From: CAINVV01 sp964506325
GTDB lineage: Bacteria > Bacteroidota > Bacteroidia > Bacteroidales > Prolixibacteraceae
Direction of reading: 5' to 3'
DNA length: 64,000 nucleotides
Assembly (NCBI GenBank): GCA_964506325.1
Contig: CAZDLO010000001.1
Location: 62,001-126,000, forward strand
Both the position numbers and the translations under genes were made by a program. Below the pieces are notes generated by a model. It was not told where the DNA came from, did no database searches, and was given only the letters and a program-made list of their open reading frames with translations. Below, piece by piece: positions 17,434 to 26,447 of this stretch. How positions within the stretch are numbered: the stretch's first letter is position 1; each line of letters opens with the position of its first letter.

Positions 17434-18732
17434 CTACCTTGTTATTTTGAGCTTTTCCAGGAGCCATTTTTTCACCATTTCGTTTTGCTCAGGATAGGTC
17501 CAGTGTCCGGTTTCTTCAAAAACTGTAAGAGTTTTTGGCGCCTGGATTACATTGTATGCCGAAAACATGGACGTGGGCGGACAAGTTACATCATTGTAGC
17601 CCCAGGAATAGAATCCCGGAACTTTAACCATCCTGGCAAAGTTCACCACATCGTAATATTTTGAGGTTTCAATTTTGTCCTTTTTGACATTGAAGGCTTT
17701 GTTTTGCTCTGCAAACATGTGAGGCCATCCTCCGGCTCTGCCTGATAAATAACCTGTAAGGTCACAAAGTGCAGGATACAAAGCGGCCAGGTACTTCACC
17801 CTGGAATCGAGTCCCGCCGTTACAATGGAAAGGGCGCCACCCTGGCTACCCCCTGTTACCGCCAGTGTTGAACCATCAAACTCAGGCAGTGACCAGAGGA
17901 AGTCGATCGCCCTGACGCATCCCAGGTATACGCGTTTGTAATAATAGCGGTCACGGTCGTCCAGGTTAAATGCCCAGTATCCATCCAGGGTCGTTCTGCC
18001 AAGGTCCGTGTAAACCGAGGGATCCATAGTGACGGGAATGCCGTGAATGCCGATTTCAAAAGTAATCAGTCCGTATTCTGCCATGGCCGCATCACCAGCA
18101 TAACCCCGGACACCTGCCCCAGGGACCCTCAGCAATGCCGGGTATTTTCCCGGTTTCTTAGGAACGGATAATATTCCGTAGAGGCGCATCCCTGTTTTGT
18201 AGTTCTGGATGTTGGCGTGATAGACATTCACTTTTTCGGTGCAACGTTCCGGCAATAAAATCATTTTTGCATCCAGTGGAACTTTTGAGGCTTCAGTTTT
18301 GGCGGTGTTCCAGAAATTTTCAAAATCAGCCGGCATTTCTGTGGTCGGTTTTATCTGGCCGGGAGAAAAGGCTGCTGTCGCTAAATTTTCATAACGGACC
18401 CCATTTACCATGACAGAAACTTTGCAACGAAGGAAGCCTGCTTCATTCATAGAGCCGGCATCAACCAAAAACTGCCCGTCTTTCAGAAAAGCAGAATCCC
18501 GTTTTGATGGAGCCATCATTTCAGGTCCGAATTCGTACCTTATTGTGACATTTTGAACAGGCTCACTGTTCTTCAGGACACTGATCCTGAATTTTGCATT
18601 TTCGCCCGGTTTGTAGACCCAATCGGAATGATCAGGCGCGACCACTATTTTTACAAGTTTCTCTACCGGTTGAGCAAAAGCAACAGTCCAGCAGAGGAGC
18701 AGGAACAAGGAGACAAGTGATTTTATTTGCAT
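17434..18732 (-). CDS. CE7-type acetyl xylan esterase / cephalosporin-C deacetylase-like
   Basis: A 432-residue exported alpha/beta hydrolase. A signal peptide covers residues 1-20 (LLLCWTVAFA-Q). An Ig-like domain (about 28-125) precedes the CE7 fold (about 130-430). The catalytic triad can be read as Ser296 in GGSQGG, Asp381 in WGYNDVTCPP and His410 in EETGHW. Family features FNLDDRDRYYYKRVYLGCVRAIDFL and the late substrate loop are intact. CE7 enzymes remove O-acetyl groups from xylo-oligosaccharides and other acetylated sugars. It sits 83 bases downstream of the GH88/105 gene on the same strand, in line with deacetylation of a pectin- or xylan-type substrate. Confidence 0.9.
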   Translation of the reverse strand: MQIKSLVSLFLLLCWTVAFAQPVEKLVKIVVAPDHSDWVYKPGENAKFRISVLKNSEPVQNVTIRYEFGPEMMAPSKRDSAFLKDGQFLVDAGSMNEAGFLRCKVSVMVNGVRYENLATAAFSPGQIKPTTEMPADFENFWNTAKTEASKVPLDAKMILLPERCTEKVNVYHANIQNYKTGMRLYGILSVPKKPGKYPALLRVPGAGVRGYAGDAAMAEYGLITFEIGIHGIPVTMDPSVYTDLGRTTLDGYWAFNLDDRDRYYYKRVYLGCVRAIDFLWSLPEFDGSTLAVTGGSQGGALSIVTAGLDSRVKYLAALYPALCDLTGYLSGRAGGWPHMFAEQNKAFNVKKDKIETSKYYDVVNFARMVKVPGFYSWGYNDVTCPPTSMFSAYNVIQAPKTLTVFEETGHWTYPEQNEMVKKWLLEKLKITR

Positions 18733-18815
18733 GGCTGAAAATTGAGTGTGCGGATATTTTTAAGTGTACTGATTGTCTGTAAGTTAACTATTACTAAGAG
18801 AATTTTGAATCCTAT

Positions 18816-19916
18816 TCATTGCTTAAGTTTGATGATCTCACTGCCTGCCAGCAGAAAGGCTCCTGCGCCATAAACCTCCCAGCTGTCGGCGTTGAAATTT
18901 TTCTTCGGATCGGCACCAATCGGTTGCACCCATCCGACATGCCCGTCATTTTGAATGCACTTGTTCAGCCCAATCCATGCTTTCTTTACAACAGGCAGGT
19001 AGGTCTGCCTGTCAAGAATGCCGTTGTTGATACCCCATGCCATCGCATAACAATCAAAACCTGAACCGCTCACTTCTCCTCCAGGGTAGGAATCAGGATC
19101 CAGAAGGCTGGCCCGCCACAGGCCGTCCTCCTGTTGCAGTTCTTTCAGGCGAGCCGCCATTTCCCTGAAAAGGGTGATGTAAAAATCACGTCCGGCATAA
19201 TTGACGGGTAGTTCCTCTAAAACCCTGACAATGCCACCCATGACCCAGCCATTACCGCGTGACCAGAAGATTTTCCTTCCGTTGGCCTCCCGGATATCTT
19301 TTCCGTCATTTTTGATTACATATTTCAAGTCCCTGGCGAAGAGATGTTCCTCTTTATCGTACAAGAGGTTATAACATTCCCTGAACAATTGGTCACTGTA
19401 TCCGAGGTAGCTGTTTGTGCCTGTTGCCACACCCAGCTTCACCATGGCGGCTGGTCCCATAAACAACGCATCGCACCACCACCATTTGATCACCTCATTC
19501 CCTCTGGTCGGATAGGGTTTTTTCATGAAAACAGCCAGGGTATCTATAAATGGCTGAATCATCTCCTGTTTTTTCTCAACTTTGTATAGGTCCACGTAGG
19601 TTTGGCAAATAGCGATATCATCGGCATGGTACCAACGCTTCCCTGGTTTCCAGCCATTTTTGTTTCCCATATCCATAAGGGAGTTGTAGATATCCTTTGA
19701 TTTAGTGGTTTTCCACGCTGCCGTAACTCCAGCATAAAATGCTCCGTTGGTCCAGTCGGTTAATTCATGTTTGGGGTTTTGTAACTGCCAGGCCACTACT
19801 TTTTTCATGGTCTTTTTGATGTTGCCGGCAGCGAATAATTTTTTATCACTGGCAGTTCTGGCAATGCCTGAATATGCTGCCAAGACTACAAATATCAGGG
19901 TAAAAACCTTCTTCAT
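18816..19916 (-). CDS. GH88/GH105 unsaturated glucuronyl/rhamnogalacturonyl hydrolase
   Basis: A 366-residue exported protein (signal peptide 1-20) forming an (alpha/alpha)6 barrel. GH105 landmarks are DWTNGAFYAG near residue 54, WYHADD (95-100), and WWWCDALFMGP, where Asp149 matches the general acid of YteR-type enzymes; later SRGNGWVMGGI and SGSGFDCYAMAWGI complete the active site. These enzymes hydrate and thereby cleave the 4,5-unsaturated uronic acid left by polysaccharide lyases, so the organism must also use a lyase-generated oligosaccharide (for example rhamnogalacturonan), although no lyase is in the window. A TAnnTTTG match lies 30 bases upstream of the start. Confidence 0.92.
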   Translation of the reverse strand: MKKVFTLIFVVLAAYSGIARTASDKKLFAAGNIKKTMKKVVAWQLQNPKHELTDWTNGAFYAGVTAAWKTTKSKDIYNSLMDMGNKNGWKPGKRWYHADDIAICQTYVDLYKVEKKQEMIQPFIDTLAVFMKKPYPTRGNEVIKWWWCDALFMGPAAMVKLGVATGTNSYLGYSDQLFRECYNLLYDKEEHLFARDLKYVIKNDGKDIREANGRKIFWSRGNGWVMGGIVRVLEELPVNYAGRDFYITLFREMAARLKELQQEDGLWRASLLDPDSYPGGEVSGSGFDCYAMAWGINNGILDRQTYLPVVKKAWIGLNKCIQNDGHVGWVQPIGADPKKNFNADSWEVYGAGAFLLAGSEIIKLKQ

Positions 19917-19945
19917 ATAGCTATTGGTTTAATTTTTATTAACTA

Positions 19946-19953
19946 CAAATATA
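19946..19953 (-). promoter_or_regulatory. Candidate -7 promoter element for the GH88/105 gene
   Basis: Reading the minus strand, TATATTTG matches TAnnTTTG exactly, 30 bases before the ATG. No -33 TTG is seen at the usual spacing, so the call rests on one element. Confidence 0.45.
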
Positions 19954-20056
19954 GAAAGTGGCGCAATCGATTGTATGAAAAATATTAATTATAATCTGTC
20001 TAAATAACGTGAATTAAACTGAATAAAATCAGTTGGTTAAATCAAATGTTTAACAC

Positions 20057-22528
20057 TTAATACTGATAGGGCATCCGTGCTGGTGCCGGGTTGTCGTTGA
20101 CCCGCATCAACCAGACCTCTGATACCTGCACACCCCTCCCGCTTCCTCCTAGTCCGGCAGGCCTGTTCCACCTGAGCCTGAGTGTGCCGGATTTTGTTGC
20201 TTCAACAGGCAGGTCAAATTCCTGTGGAGCATAGTTCATGTCTTTGGGGCGAAAAGGATGAATTTCGATGGTTTCATTGGCTATCAGCCTGATATCAGTT
20301 CTTCCCTCCGGAGCGTATACCACCCTGAGTCGGTATCTCACATTTTTATCCAGATTCTGGTAGGCCATTTCCAATGGAAAGTCATGCAATGTTTCGGCAT
20401 AAGTACAGGAAGCTACAGGACTGTTGTGATCCCGTCGGACGACCATACTTGACATGGGAGATTTAAGGGATGCGGGATCGTCAGGATATGATGTTCCCAT
20501 CACCAGATGAGGTTGCGCACCAGCCTTGCCCAGGTCATCGTAAAAGCCTCCGGCACCCGGATTGGTGCGGTTCAGGACATTGTCAATCCTGCGCAGGCGG
20601 TCCTGTTCGTTTTGTATTAAGGCAATTTCAGAAAATTGCTTTATCAGCCAGGGGGCATTGCTGAGTGGGAAGTCGATCAGATCCAGGTTGGCACCACGCC
20701 GAACAGCGATGGCCTGGTACCGTGACACGCTTAACTGCATATGTATGCTTTGAAATAGGGCCTCAGCGAGTTCGAATACCCGGGAACGTGTATCCGCCGC
20801 ATATGGTTTATCGGGTTTTGCCAGTGCTGTTGCTGCTTTTGCCAGTGCTTCGAGACTTCCATATACAGGTGCTATTCTGAGGTATTCCAGTGCTTGCTTT
20901 TCCTGGGCGGTTTCCTGCAAAAGCCTGCTTCTGATTGTTGCATCGTAATAAGCCCTGTATAAGCCCTGCTGGAATCGCCAGTTCTGCAGCATAGCAGGTG
21001 TTGCTTTCTTTTCCATTTCCCTGAATTGGTCGAGGGTGATATCTACTCCCTGGTTATCGGCAAGGGCCCCTCTCCAATTATGCTCAAGGCTTAAAAGTCC
21101 CTGTGAAAATTGTTCTCTAACTTGGCTGTCAATGAAATAGCTGGCATAATCGCGCAGAATTTCAGTGACATTTTCATCCGGATTCCATCCCAGGCTGCTC
21201 CAAATCATCTTGTTGACATCATCATTGCAACCCTCTGAATATGTAATAAACCCATGTTCTGCAACTGGTTGCAGCCTTCTGAAAATCAGGGTCTGATCCA
21301 CAGGCCGCGGATTGATTGGTTCACGGTTGAGGGTTGCCATATAGGCAAAGTCCCAGTCAGAAACCGGATACTGGGCCCACTGCGAGTGGGTTATATCCGG
21401 ATAAAAGCGCATCTTGTAACGATTTGGGATGGCAGCCCTGAGTTCTTCAAGGCTGACACAGTGCTGCGGTCCGAATACTATGCCCTCGAGCCATCCTGGT
21501 TCGGCCTTCATCAGGGAATAAAATTCTTCCATCCAGTTGCCGGTAAAACCTTGCGGAGACATCCACATTTTGGCACCGGGGTGTAATTTCTTTAGCTGGG
21601 CAGTCTGCTTTTCGAGCAAAGAAAATAAGACTTTTGGTGCTGTATGGCCGGGGTCCCCGCCCGGAACAAATATGGCATCGACACGTGGCAGTTGGGCCAG
21701 AACATCACCCCATTCCTTTATTGCCCTTGTTTCCGTTGCCTTATCACTGTAGTCTTTTTCCATGGCGGGATACCATACCCAGCATTCAATCCCGTATTCT
21801 TTGGCCAGCCTGGACATCTCTATCATCATCTTCATTGGATCCACCGGGAAATGCGGACTATCAGGATCGTCATCGGAGACCGGCGGGATCAATTCAATGG
21901 CGTTGGTGCCAAAGACTACCAGGTCACGGATATATTGTTCCCATTCCGGAACTGACCATCCGTCGTAAGAATTTGTTTTGGGGCGGTAACCCAGCTGATG
22001 CCCCCTCAAGGCAAACCGGGGTGAGGACAATAAATTCACACTGGCAGCAATAGTTACTTTGCCTTTGGAATATTCCATCATCCTCAGCAATCTGCCGGTG
22101 CCGAATAGCACCCCGCGCTCATCGTTTCCGGCCACGACGACCAGTCCTGATTCAGTGGTAATGATATGATAACCTTCAGGCTTATCCGGCAGGGAACCAT
22201 TTAGCTTTTCTGCCAGGAGCGGAAATTCACGTACAAGGTCGCTTCTTCTTCCCAAAATGATCCCTTTTCTTCCGGACTCAGGCAACTGGTTTGAAACAAG
22301 CCAACGTACCCTGCTGCGTTTCTCCACTTCATCCAGCAACATGTCGCGTGCTTTCCCTTCCGGGCCGCTGGCCCCTTTGGCCATTACCAGAACAGCGGTT
22401 GAAAGATCATTGACAGGACTTTGGAACACTGTTTTGCCGGTTTCAACAGTCCTGGTCTGTGCCAGAACGGGGAACCAGTTGCAGCAGGAAGCTGCAAAAA
22501 ACATCAGGCAGAATAATTTTTTGACCAT
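20057..22528 (-). CDS. GH20/GH67-like TIM-barrel protein of unknown activity
   Basis: An 823-residue exported protein (signal peptide 1-24). Residues about 35-165 look like the alpha-beta domain that precedes GH20 hexosaminidases and GH67 glucuronidases (GYHIITTESGLVVVAGNDERGVLFGTGRLL). A TIM barrel follows from about 170 (SSPRFALRGHQLGYRPKTNSYD). At the position where GH20 enzymes show Gly-Gly-Asp-Glu this protein has GGDP (290-293), so the catalytic Glu is absent. The later YSEGCNDDVNKMIWSSLGW (near 440) is a second landmark. The C-terminus is a helical domain followed by a beta-rich domain. A glycoside-binding role is likely; the reaction is not assignable. It follows GH29 by 60 bases. Confidence 0.72.
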   Translation of the reverse strand: MVKKLFCLMFFAASCCNWFPVLAQTRTVETGKTVFQSPVNDLSTAVLVMAKGASGPEGKARDMLLDEVEKRSRVRWLVSNQLPESGRKGIILGRRSDLVREFPLLAEKLNGSLPDKPEGYHIITTESGLVVVAGNDERGVLFGTGRLLRMMEYSKGKVTIAASVNLLSSPRFALRGHQLGYRPKTNSYDGWSVPEWEQYIRDLVVFGTNAIELIPPVSDDDPDSPHFPVDPMKMMIEMSRLAKEYGIECWVWYPAMEKDYSDKATETRAIKEWGDVLAQLPRVDAIFVPGGDPGHTAPKVLFSLLEKQTAQLKKLHPGAKMWMSPQGFTGNWMEEFYSLMKAEPGWLEGIVFGPQHCVSLEELRAAIPNRYKMRFYPDITHSQWAQYPVSDWDFAYMATLNREPINPRPVDQTLIFRRLQPVAEHGFITYSEGCNDDVNKMIWSSLGWNPDENVTEILRDYASYFIDSQVREQFSQGLLSLEHNWRGALADNQGVDITLDQFREMEKKATPAMLQNWRFQQGLYRAYYDATIRSRLLQETAQEKQALEYLRIAPVYGSLEALAKAATALAKPDKPYAADTRSRVFELAEALFQSIHMQLSVSRYQAIAVRRGANLDLIDFPLSNAPWLIKQFSEIALIQNEQDRLRRIDNVLNRTNPGAGGFYDDLGKAGAQPHLVMGTSYPDDPASLKSPMSSMVVRRDHNSPVASCTYAETLHDFPLEMAYQNLDKNVRYRLRVVYAPEGRTDIRLIANETIEIHPFRPKDMNYAPQEFDLPVEATKSGTLRLRWNRPAGLGGSGRGVQVSEVWLMRVNDNPAPARMPYQY

Positions 22529-22588
22529 ACCATTGAGATTTTAGAAATTAAAGGTAACTACAAATTTCATTCATTTATAACCATCAGC

Positions 22589-24703
22589 TCATTGTAAATC
22601 AATGCTAATATTGTTCATCCGGATTGGCTGGTGAATGCTTTCAGGCGTATATAATTTTAATTCACAGTTGGTTACTCCTTCAAGGTCTCTTGGTGCCAGT
22701 TTCCGTGAATGCAGAGTCTGGCTTACCTGGTTGCTGATACTGTAATCAATCAGGTATCCATAGCGGTTGCTGAATTTTACCAGCATCTGATTTTTTCCGG
22801 TTCTTAGGTGAAGCAGCACTTTCTCCTTGTTCATCCTGCTGTCGCGGGGATTGTTGTGACGGACCAGGTTCTCACCGTTCAGCCAGACCTGAATCCCATC
22901 CCCGCTGGCAATCTCCACAAGCTGATATTGTTCTTTGTCCGACATGATCTCCTGCAAAATGTAATATAGCTGAATTGGTTTGGATACTAAGGATACCTTA
23001 TCTCCATTTTGCCACTGCTGTAAAACCCATTTTTGCCTGTCACCCCTGGTCCAGTCTGATTGGATGTTTATTACCGGCTTTATTGGGCCCGGAGTGCTTT
23101 CAAAATCAGCATCAACAGGACCATAGGCATACCGGTCTGTCCACCTGATTTCACCAGGTTCCGGGTTGAGGGGGATTTTTTGGTCGCCCTCCAAGCGAAT
23201 TATTTCTGACCGGCCATTCCATTTCAGTTCCACTTCTTTGCCGGATTCTTCTTCGGTGTAGCGGATTACCGGTGAGGCTGCTTTCAGGTCTCTTCTGAAG
23301 TTCCAGGATTGTTTGACTATGCTCCGGTGATTGTTGTAATAATCAATGCAGGAGTAACTGAAGTGTTTTATTGAATTGCTGAAATCCAGGGTGATTTTTT
23401 CCCCTGTAAGCAGTTGTTCAGGGGAGAGATGAAATTTTCCCTGAAATTCAAGCTTGATTACCCGGGTCTCCTGGTCTGTGTATTGGGATTGTGCTCCAAT
23501 GACCTGCAAATTTCCTTTGGAATACACGGTTTTAAAGGATGTTCCGGGGTCATGAAGAAGGGAGGTTTTTTTGATTTTTCCTGAGATACCGGGTAGTTCA
23601 AGAATGTTTTGCTTTTGCCCCGATAGGATAAGGTAAAGACAATTGTCACGGGCTGTTATCTCTCCCCAAGGGGGTGATCCTGGCAAGGGATTGGCACTTG
23701 TGCCATAAATGGCCTCGCCGTTTTTTTCAAGCCATGTTCCTATCCGGATCAGGACATCTGATTCATATGGAACTACGGTTCCATCACCTTTGGGGCCAAT
23801 ATTCAGGAGATAGTTTCCCCCGCGGCTAACAACTTTTACCAGGCTCTGTAACTTCTCCATGGCTTTCGCCGGAACATTCTCCCTCACCTGCCAGGATCTG
23901 TATCCCCACGTTTCATTGAACATGGAAGCCGGAGTTTGCCATGGGGAGTCAATCTTGTAGTCAGGATACTCATTGTCACCCATCACGCAAAAGTCGTAGG
24001 CGTCATTTCCAAGCCTTCCGCTGACCATGCAGTCCGGCTGATGCAAATGAACAAGGTTGTAAATTTCCTTGCTTTGCATGGCTGTCAGAGAACCCATATC
24101 AAACCACATTTCTGATATAGGGCCATAATTGGTGAGTAACTCAGTAATCTGTTTTTTGTTATACTCGTGGTGATCGGTTGTTATAGGATTGGCATTGTGA
24201 CTTGCAACAGGATGAATCCTGTAATCGATCAGGGAATAGTAAAGCCCAAAACCAAGGGATTCCTTTTTACAGGCATCGGCCAATTCCCTGATGATATCCC
24301 TTTTAAAAGGTGACGCATCAACAATGTTAAAGCGGGTCCAAGCTGATTTATACATGCAAAAGCCATCGTGATGCTTAGAGGTGATGATAATGGATCTCAT
24401 GCCGGCTTTTTTTGCCAGGGCTGCGATTTCCCCGGCGTTCCAGTTGACCGGATTGAACTGTGAAGGAACTTCGTCGTAAACATCGGTCAAAATTCCGGCA
24501 TGGGCCTGGATCTGCTCACTATAGCCCCGGGTAACCGGCTTTCCCTCCCAGACCCCACCCAAACCGGAATAGATTCCGAAATGGATGAACATTGAATATT
24601 TGTTATCGTGCCAGTCTTTTCTTTCGGCTGGATTCTCAAGGGTAAGAGCAAAACAATATTGGGAAAAGAGCAATAAGGCGAGAAAACCAGTTATTCCCTT
24701 CAT
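22589..24703 (-). CDS. GH29 alpha-L-fucosidase
   Basis: A 704-residue exported enzyme (signal peptide 1-19). The catalytic TIM barrel (about 22-340) shows the GH29 pattern: WHDNKYSMFIHFGIYS, TSKHHDGFCMYKS (residues 109-120) and EMWFDMG with the nucleophile Asp202. VSRGGNYLLNIGPKGDG closes the barrel. The C-terminal 350 residues form beta-sandwich domains, one resembling a carbohydrate- or galactose-binding module. It is the first gene of the minus-strand run from 24.7 to 16.1 kb and is divergent from the DoxX fusion gene. It removes terminal alpha-fucose with retention of configuration; linkage preference is not evident from sequence. Confidence 0.93.
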   Translation of the reverse strand: MKGITGFLALLLFSQYCFALTLENPAERKDWHDNKYSMFIHFGIYSGLGGVWEGKPVTRGYSEQIQAHAGILTDVYDEVPSQFNPVNWNAGEIAALAKKAGMRSIIITSKHHDGFCMYKSAWTRFNIVDASPFKRDIIRELADACKKESLGFGLYYSLIDYRIHPVASHNANPITTDHHEYNKKQITELLTNYGPISEMWFDMGSLTAMQSKEIYNLVHLHQPDCMVSGRLGNDAYDFCVMGDNEYPDYKIDSPWQTPASMFNETWGYRSWQVRENVPAKAMEKLQSLVKVVSRGGNYLLNIGPKGDGTVVPYESDVLIRIGTWLEKNGEAIYGTSANPLPGSPPWGEITARDNCLYLILSGQKQNILELPGISGKIKKTSLLHDPGTSFKTVYSKGNLQVIGAQSQYTDQETRVIKLEFQGKFHLSPEQLLTGEKITLDFSNSIKHFSYSCIDYYNNHRSIVKQSWNFRRDLKAASPVIRYTEEESGKEVELKWNGRSEIIRLEGDQKIPLNPEPGEIRWTDRYAYGPVDADFESTPGPIKPVINIQSDWTRGDRQKWVLQQWQNGDKVSLVSKPIQLYYILQEIMSDKEQYQLVEIASGDGIQVWLNGENLVRHNNPRDSRMNKEKVLLHLRTGKNQMLVKFSNRYGYLIDYSISNQVSQTLHSRKLAPRDLEGVTNCELKLYTPESIHQPIRMNNISIDLQ

Positions 24704-24762
24704 GTCTGGATAATTTGATTAATTAAAATGGAGAGAGAAAAATCTTATGCAAATTAATTCTT

Positions 24763-24770
24763 TATTTTTG
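24763..24770 (+). promoter_or_regulatory. Candidate -7 promoter element for the DoxX-fusion operon
   Basis: TATTTTTG matches TAnnTTTG exactly, 76 bases before the ATG at 24847, in the divergent region opposite GH29. A -33 element is weak at best. Confidence 0.45.
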
Positions 24771-24846
24771 TTTGGCGGGTAGCATATTGCAAATACATGA
24801 GTATTGCATCCCCGCTTGTATTTGGGTCAGATCAAACTAACTAATT

Positions 24847-26403
24847 ATGGAAAACAGCACGTCAAAGAATTCGCAGAAAATATTACTGACCATTTTGCGG
24901 ATAGCCATTGGCTGGCACTTTATTTACGAAGGAATATCCAAGATAGTCCAGGGTAATTGGACTGCCTCCGGGTTTTTAAGAAATACGTCAGGCTTTTTCT
25001 CGGGATTTTACCATTTTCTGGCCGGATCGCCAGGTATGCTTAAGGTTACCGATTCATTGAATATGTACGGCCTTACGTTAATCGGGCTGGCCCTTTTTAC
25101 AGGTTTATACAGCAGGCTTGCAGCCCTGGCAGGTTCAATTCTTTTGATTTTGTACTATTTTGCCTATCCTCCGTTTGGCAACCCCATGCTGAATCCTGCT
25201 GACGGTCACTTGTTCATTGTTGATAAACTCTTCATTGAGGCACTTGTGCTGATATTTTTATTTGTTTACCGGGAGAGTGGTTTCGGCCTCGATTTTTTCC
25301 TCAAAAGAAACAAGGGGAGGGAAAACCAGGGAGAATTTCCTGTAGCTGATGTAAGTTCAAGGCGGGAGGCCTTAAAAAACCTGGCAGCCATACCAGCCCT
25401 TGGTATTGTAGGTTTGGGTGCCGCGCACAATTTCAAAACATTTGGCGTTGATGTCATGTCAGGCGCAACCATCCAGGTTAAGCAAACTGCCCTGAATGAG
25501 CTTAAGGGAGAATTGCCCAGGGGTAAAATTGGTAAACATGAAATAAGCAGGCTTATTGCCGGAGGGAACCTTATTGGAGGCTGGGCCCATTCCCGTGATT
25601 TGTTGTACGTACCTTCACTTTTCAAGGCCTATAATACTGAACAAAAAGTTTATGAAACACTTATGCTTGCAGAACAGGCAGGCATCAACACCATCAACAT
25701 AGGATTCCCTTCCAATTCTTTGCTTGCCAAATACAAAAAGATGACAGGCAGCAAAATAAAGGTGATTTCGCAGGTCCACCCGAATCTTGTCAGAAAAAAC
25801 CTCGACCAGGTTGGTCCAGGCACTGATCCCAGCGTGTTTTATGAAAATATTGACAGGGCAATTGATTTTGGCGTTGACATTGTGCAGGTTCAGGGGAATT
25901 GGTGCGACTGGCTCGTACAGGCCAACAGGATCGAGGTAATTGATAAAATGCTATCACATATCAGGAAGCAGGGCTATACCGCAGGATTGGCGGCTCATTC
26001 GGTGGAATCTCTGATTGCCTGTCAGGAAAAGGGCATCATACCTGATTATTACATGAAAACTATGCATCATGACCAGTATTGGTCTGCGCATCCGAGGGAA
26101 AACAGGTTCCCGTTTGAAGTTGATGGCAAGGAATATCCAGACCACAACCGTTACCATAACAATATGTTCTGCCTGTTCCCGGAACGTACCGTTGAATTTG
26201 TCAGCAAAGCCACTGTTCCTGTTATGGGATTTAAAATTCTGGCAGCAGGTGCAATTGAACCAAAGGATGGATTCGGTTGGGCCTATAACAACGGTGCCGA
26301 CTTTATTTGTGTTGGGATGTTTGATTTCCAGGTTGTCAGCAATGTAAATACTGCCATCGACTGCATCAAATCTGCTACACGGACCCGGAAATGGTACGGA
26401 TAG
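24847..26403 (+). CDS. Fusion: DoxX-type membrane domain, Tat-like segment, aldo-keto-reductase-like domain
   Basis: A 518-residue fusion. Residues 10-145 form a four-helix DoxX/DoxD-like membrane domain (LRIAIGWHFIYEGISKI, NPADGHLFIVDKLFIEALVL). Residues 171-193 read SRREALK followed by a hydrophobic, Gly/Ala-rich stretch, like a twin-arginine signal in mid-protein. Residues about 225-515 resemble an aldo/keto-reductase TIM barrel (KHEISRLIAGGNLIGGWAHS), but the usual Asp/Tyr pair is absent (INTINIGFPS), so it is either divergent or catalyses something else. Its likely topology puts the C-terminal domain outside the cytoplasm. It heads an operon with the protease, HTH-cupin and acyl-CoA synthetase genes. 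Confidence 0.8.
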   Translation: MENSTSKNSQKILLTILRIAIGWHFIYEGISKIVQGNWTASGFLRNTSGFFSGFYHFLAGSPGMLKVTDSLNMYGLTLIGLALFTGLYSRLAALAGSILLILYYFAYPPFGNPMLNPADGHLFIVDKLFIEALVLIFLFVYRESGFGLDFFLKRNKGRENQGEFPVADVSSRREALKNLAAIPALGIVGLGAAHNFKTFGVDVMSGATIQVKQTALNELKGELPRGKIGKHEISRLIAGGNLIGGWAHSRDLLYVPSLFKAYNTEQKVYETLMLAEQAGINTINIGFPSNSLLAKYKKMTGSKIKVISQVHPNLVRKNLDQVGPGTDPSVFYENIDRAIDFGVDIVQVQGNWCDWLVQANRIEVIDKMLSHIRKQGYTAGLAAHSVESLIACQEKGIIPDYYMKTMHHDQYWSAHPRENRFPFEVDGKEYPDHNRYHNNMFCLFPERTVEFVSKATVPVMGFKILAAGAIEPKDGFGWAYNNGADFICVGMFDFQVVSNVNTAIDCIKSATRTRKWYG

Positions 26404-26447
26404 AATAATACAATTTATTCCTTTCCTGCCTGGCCGGGTAATACGGG

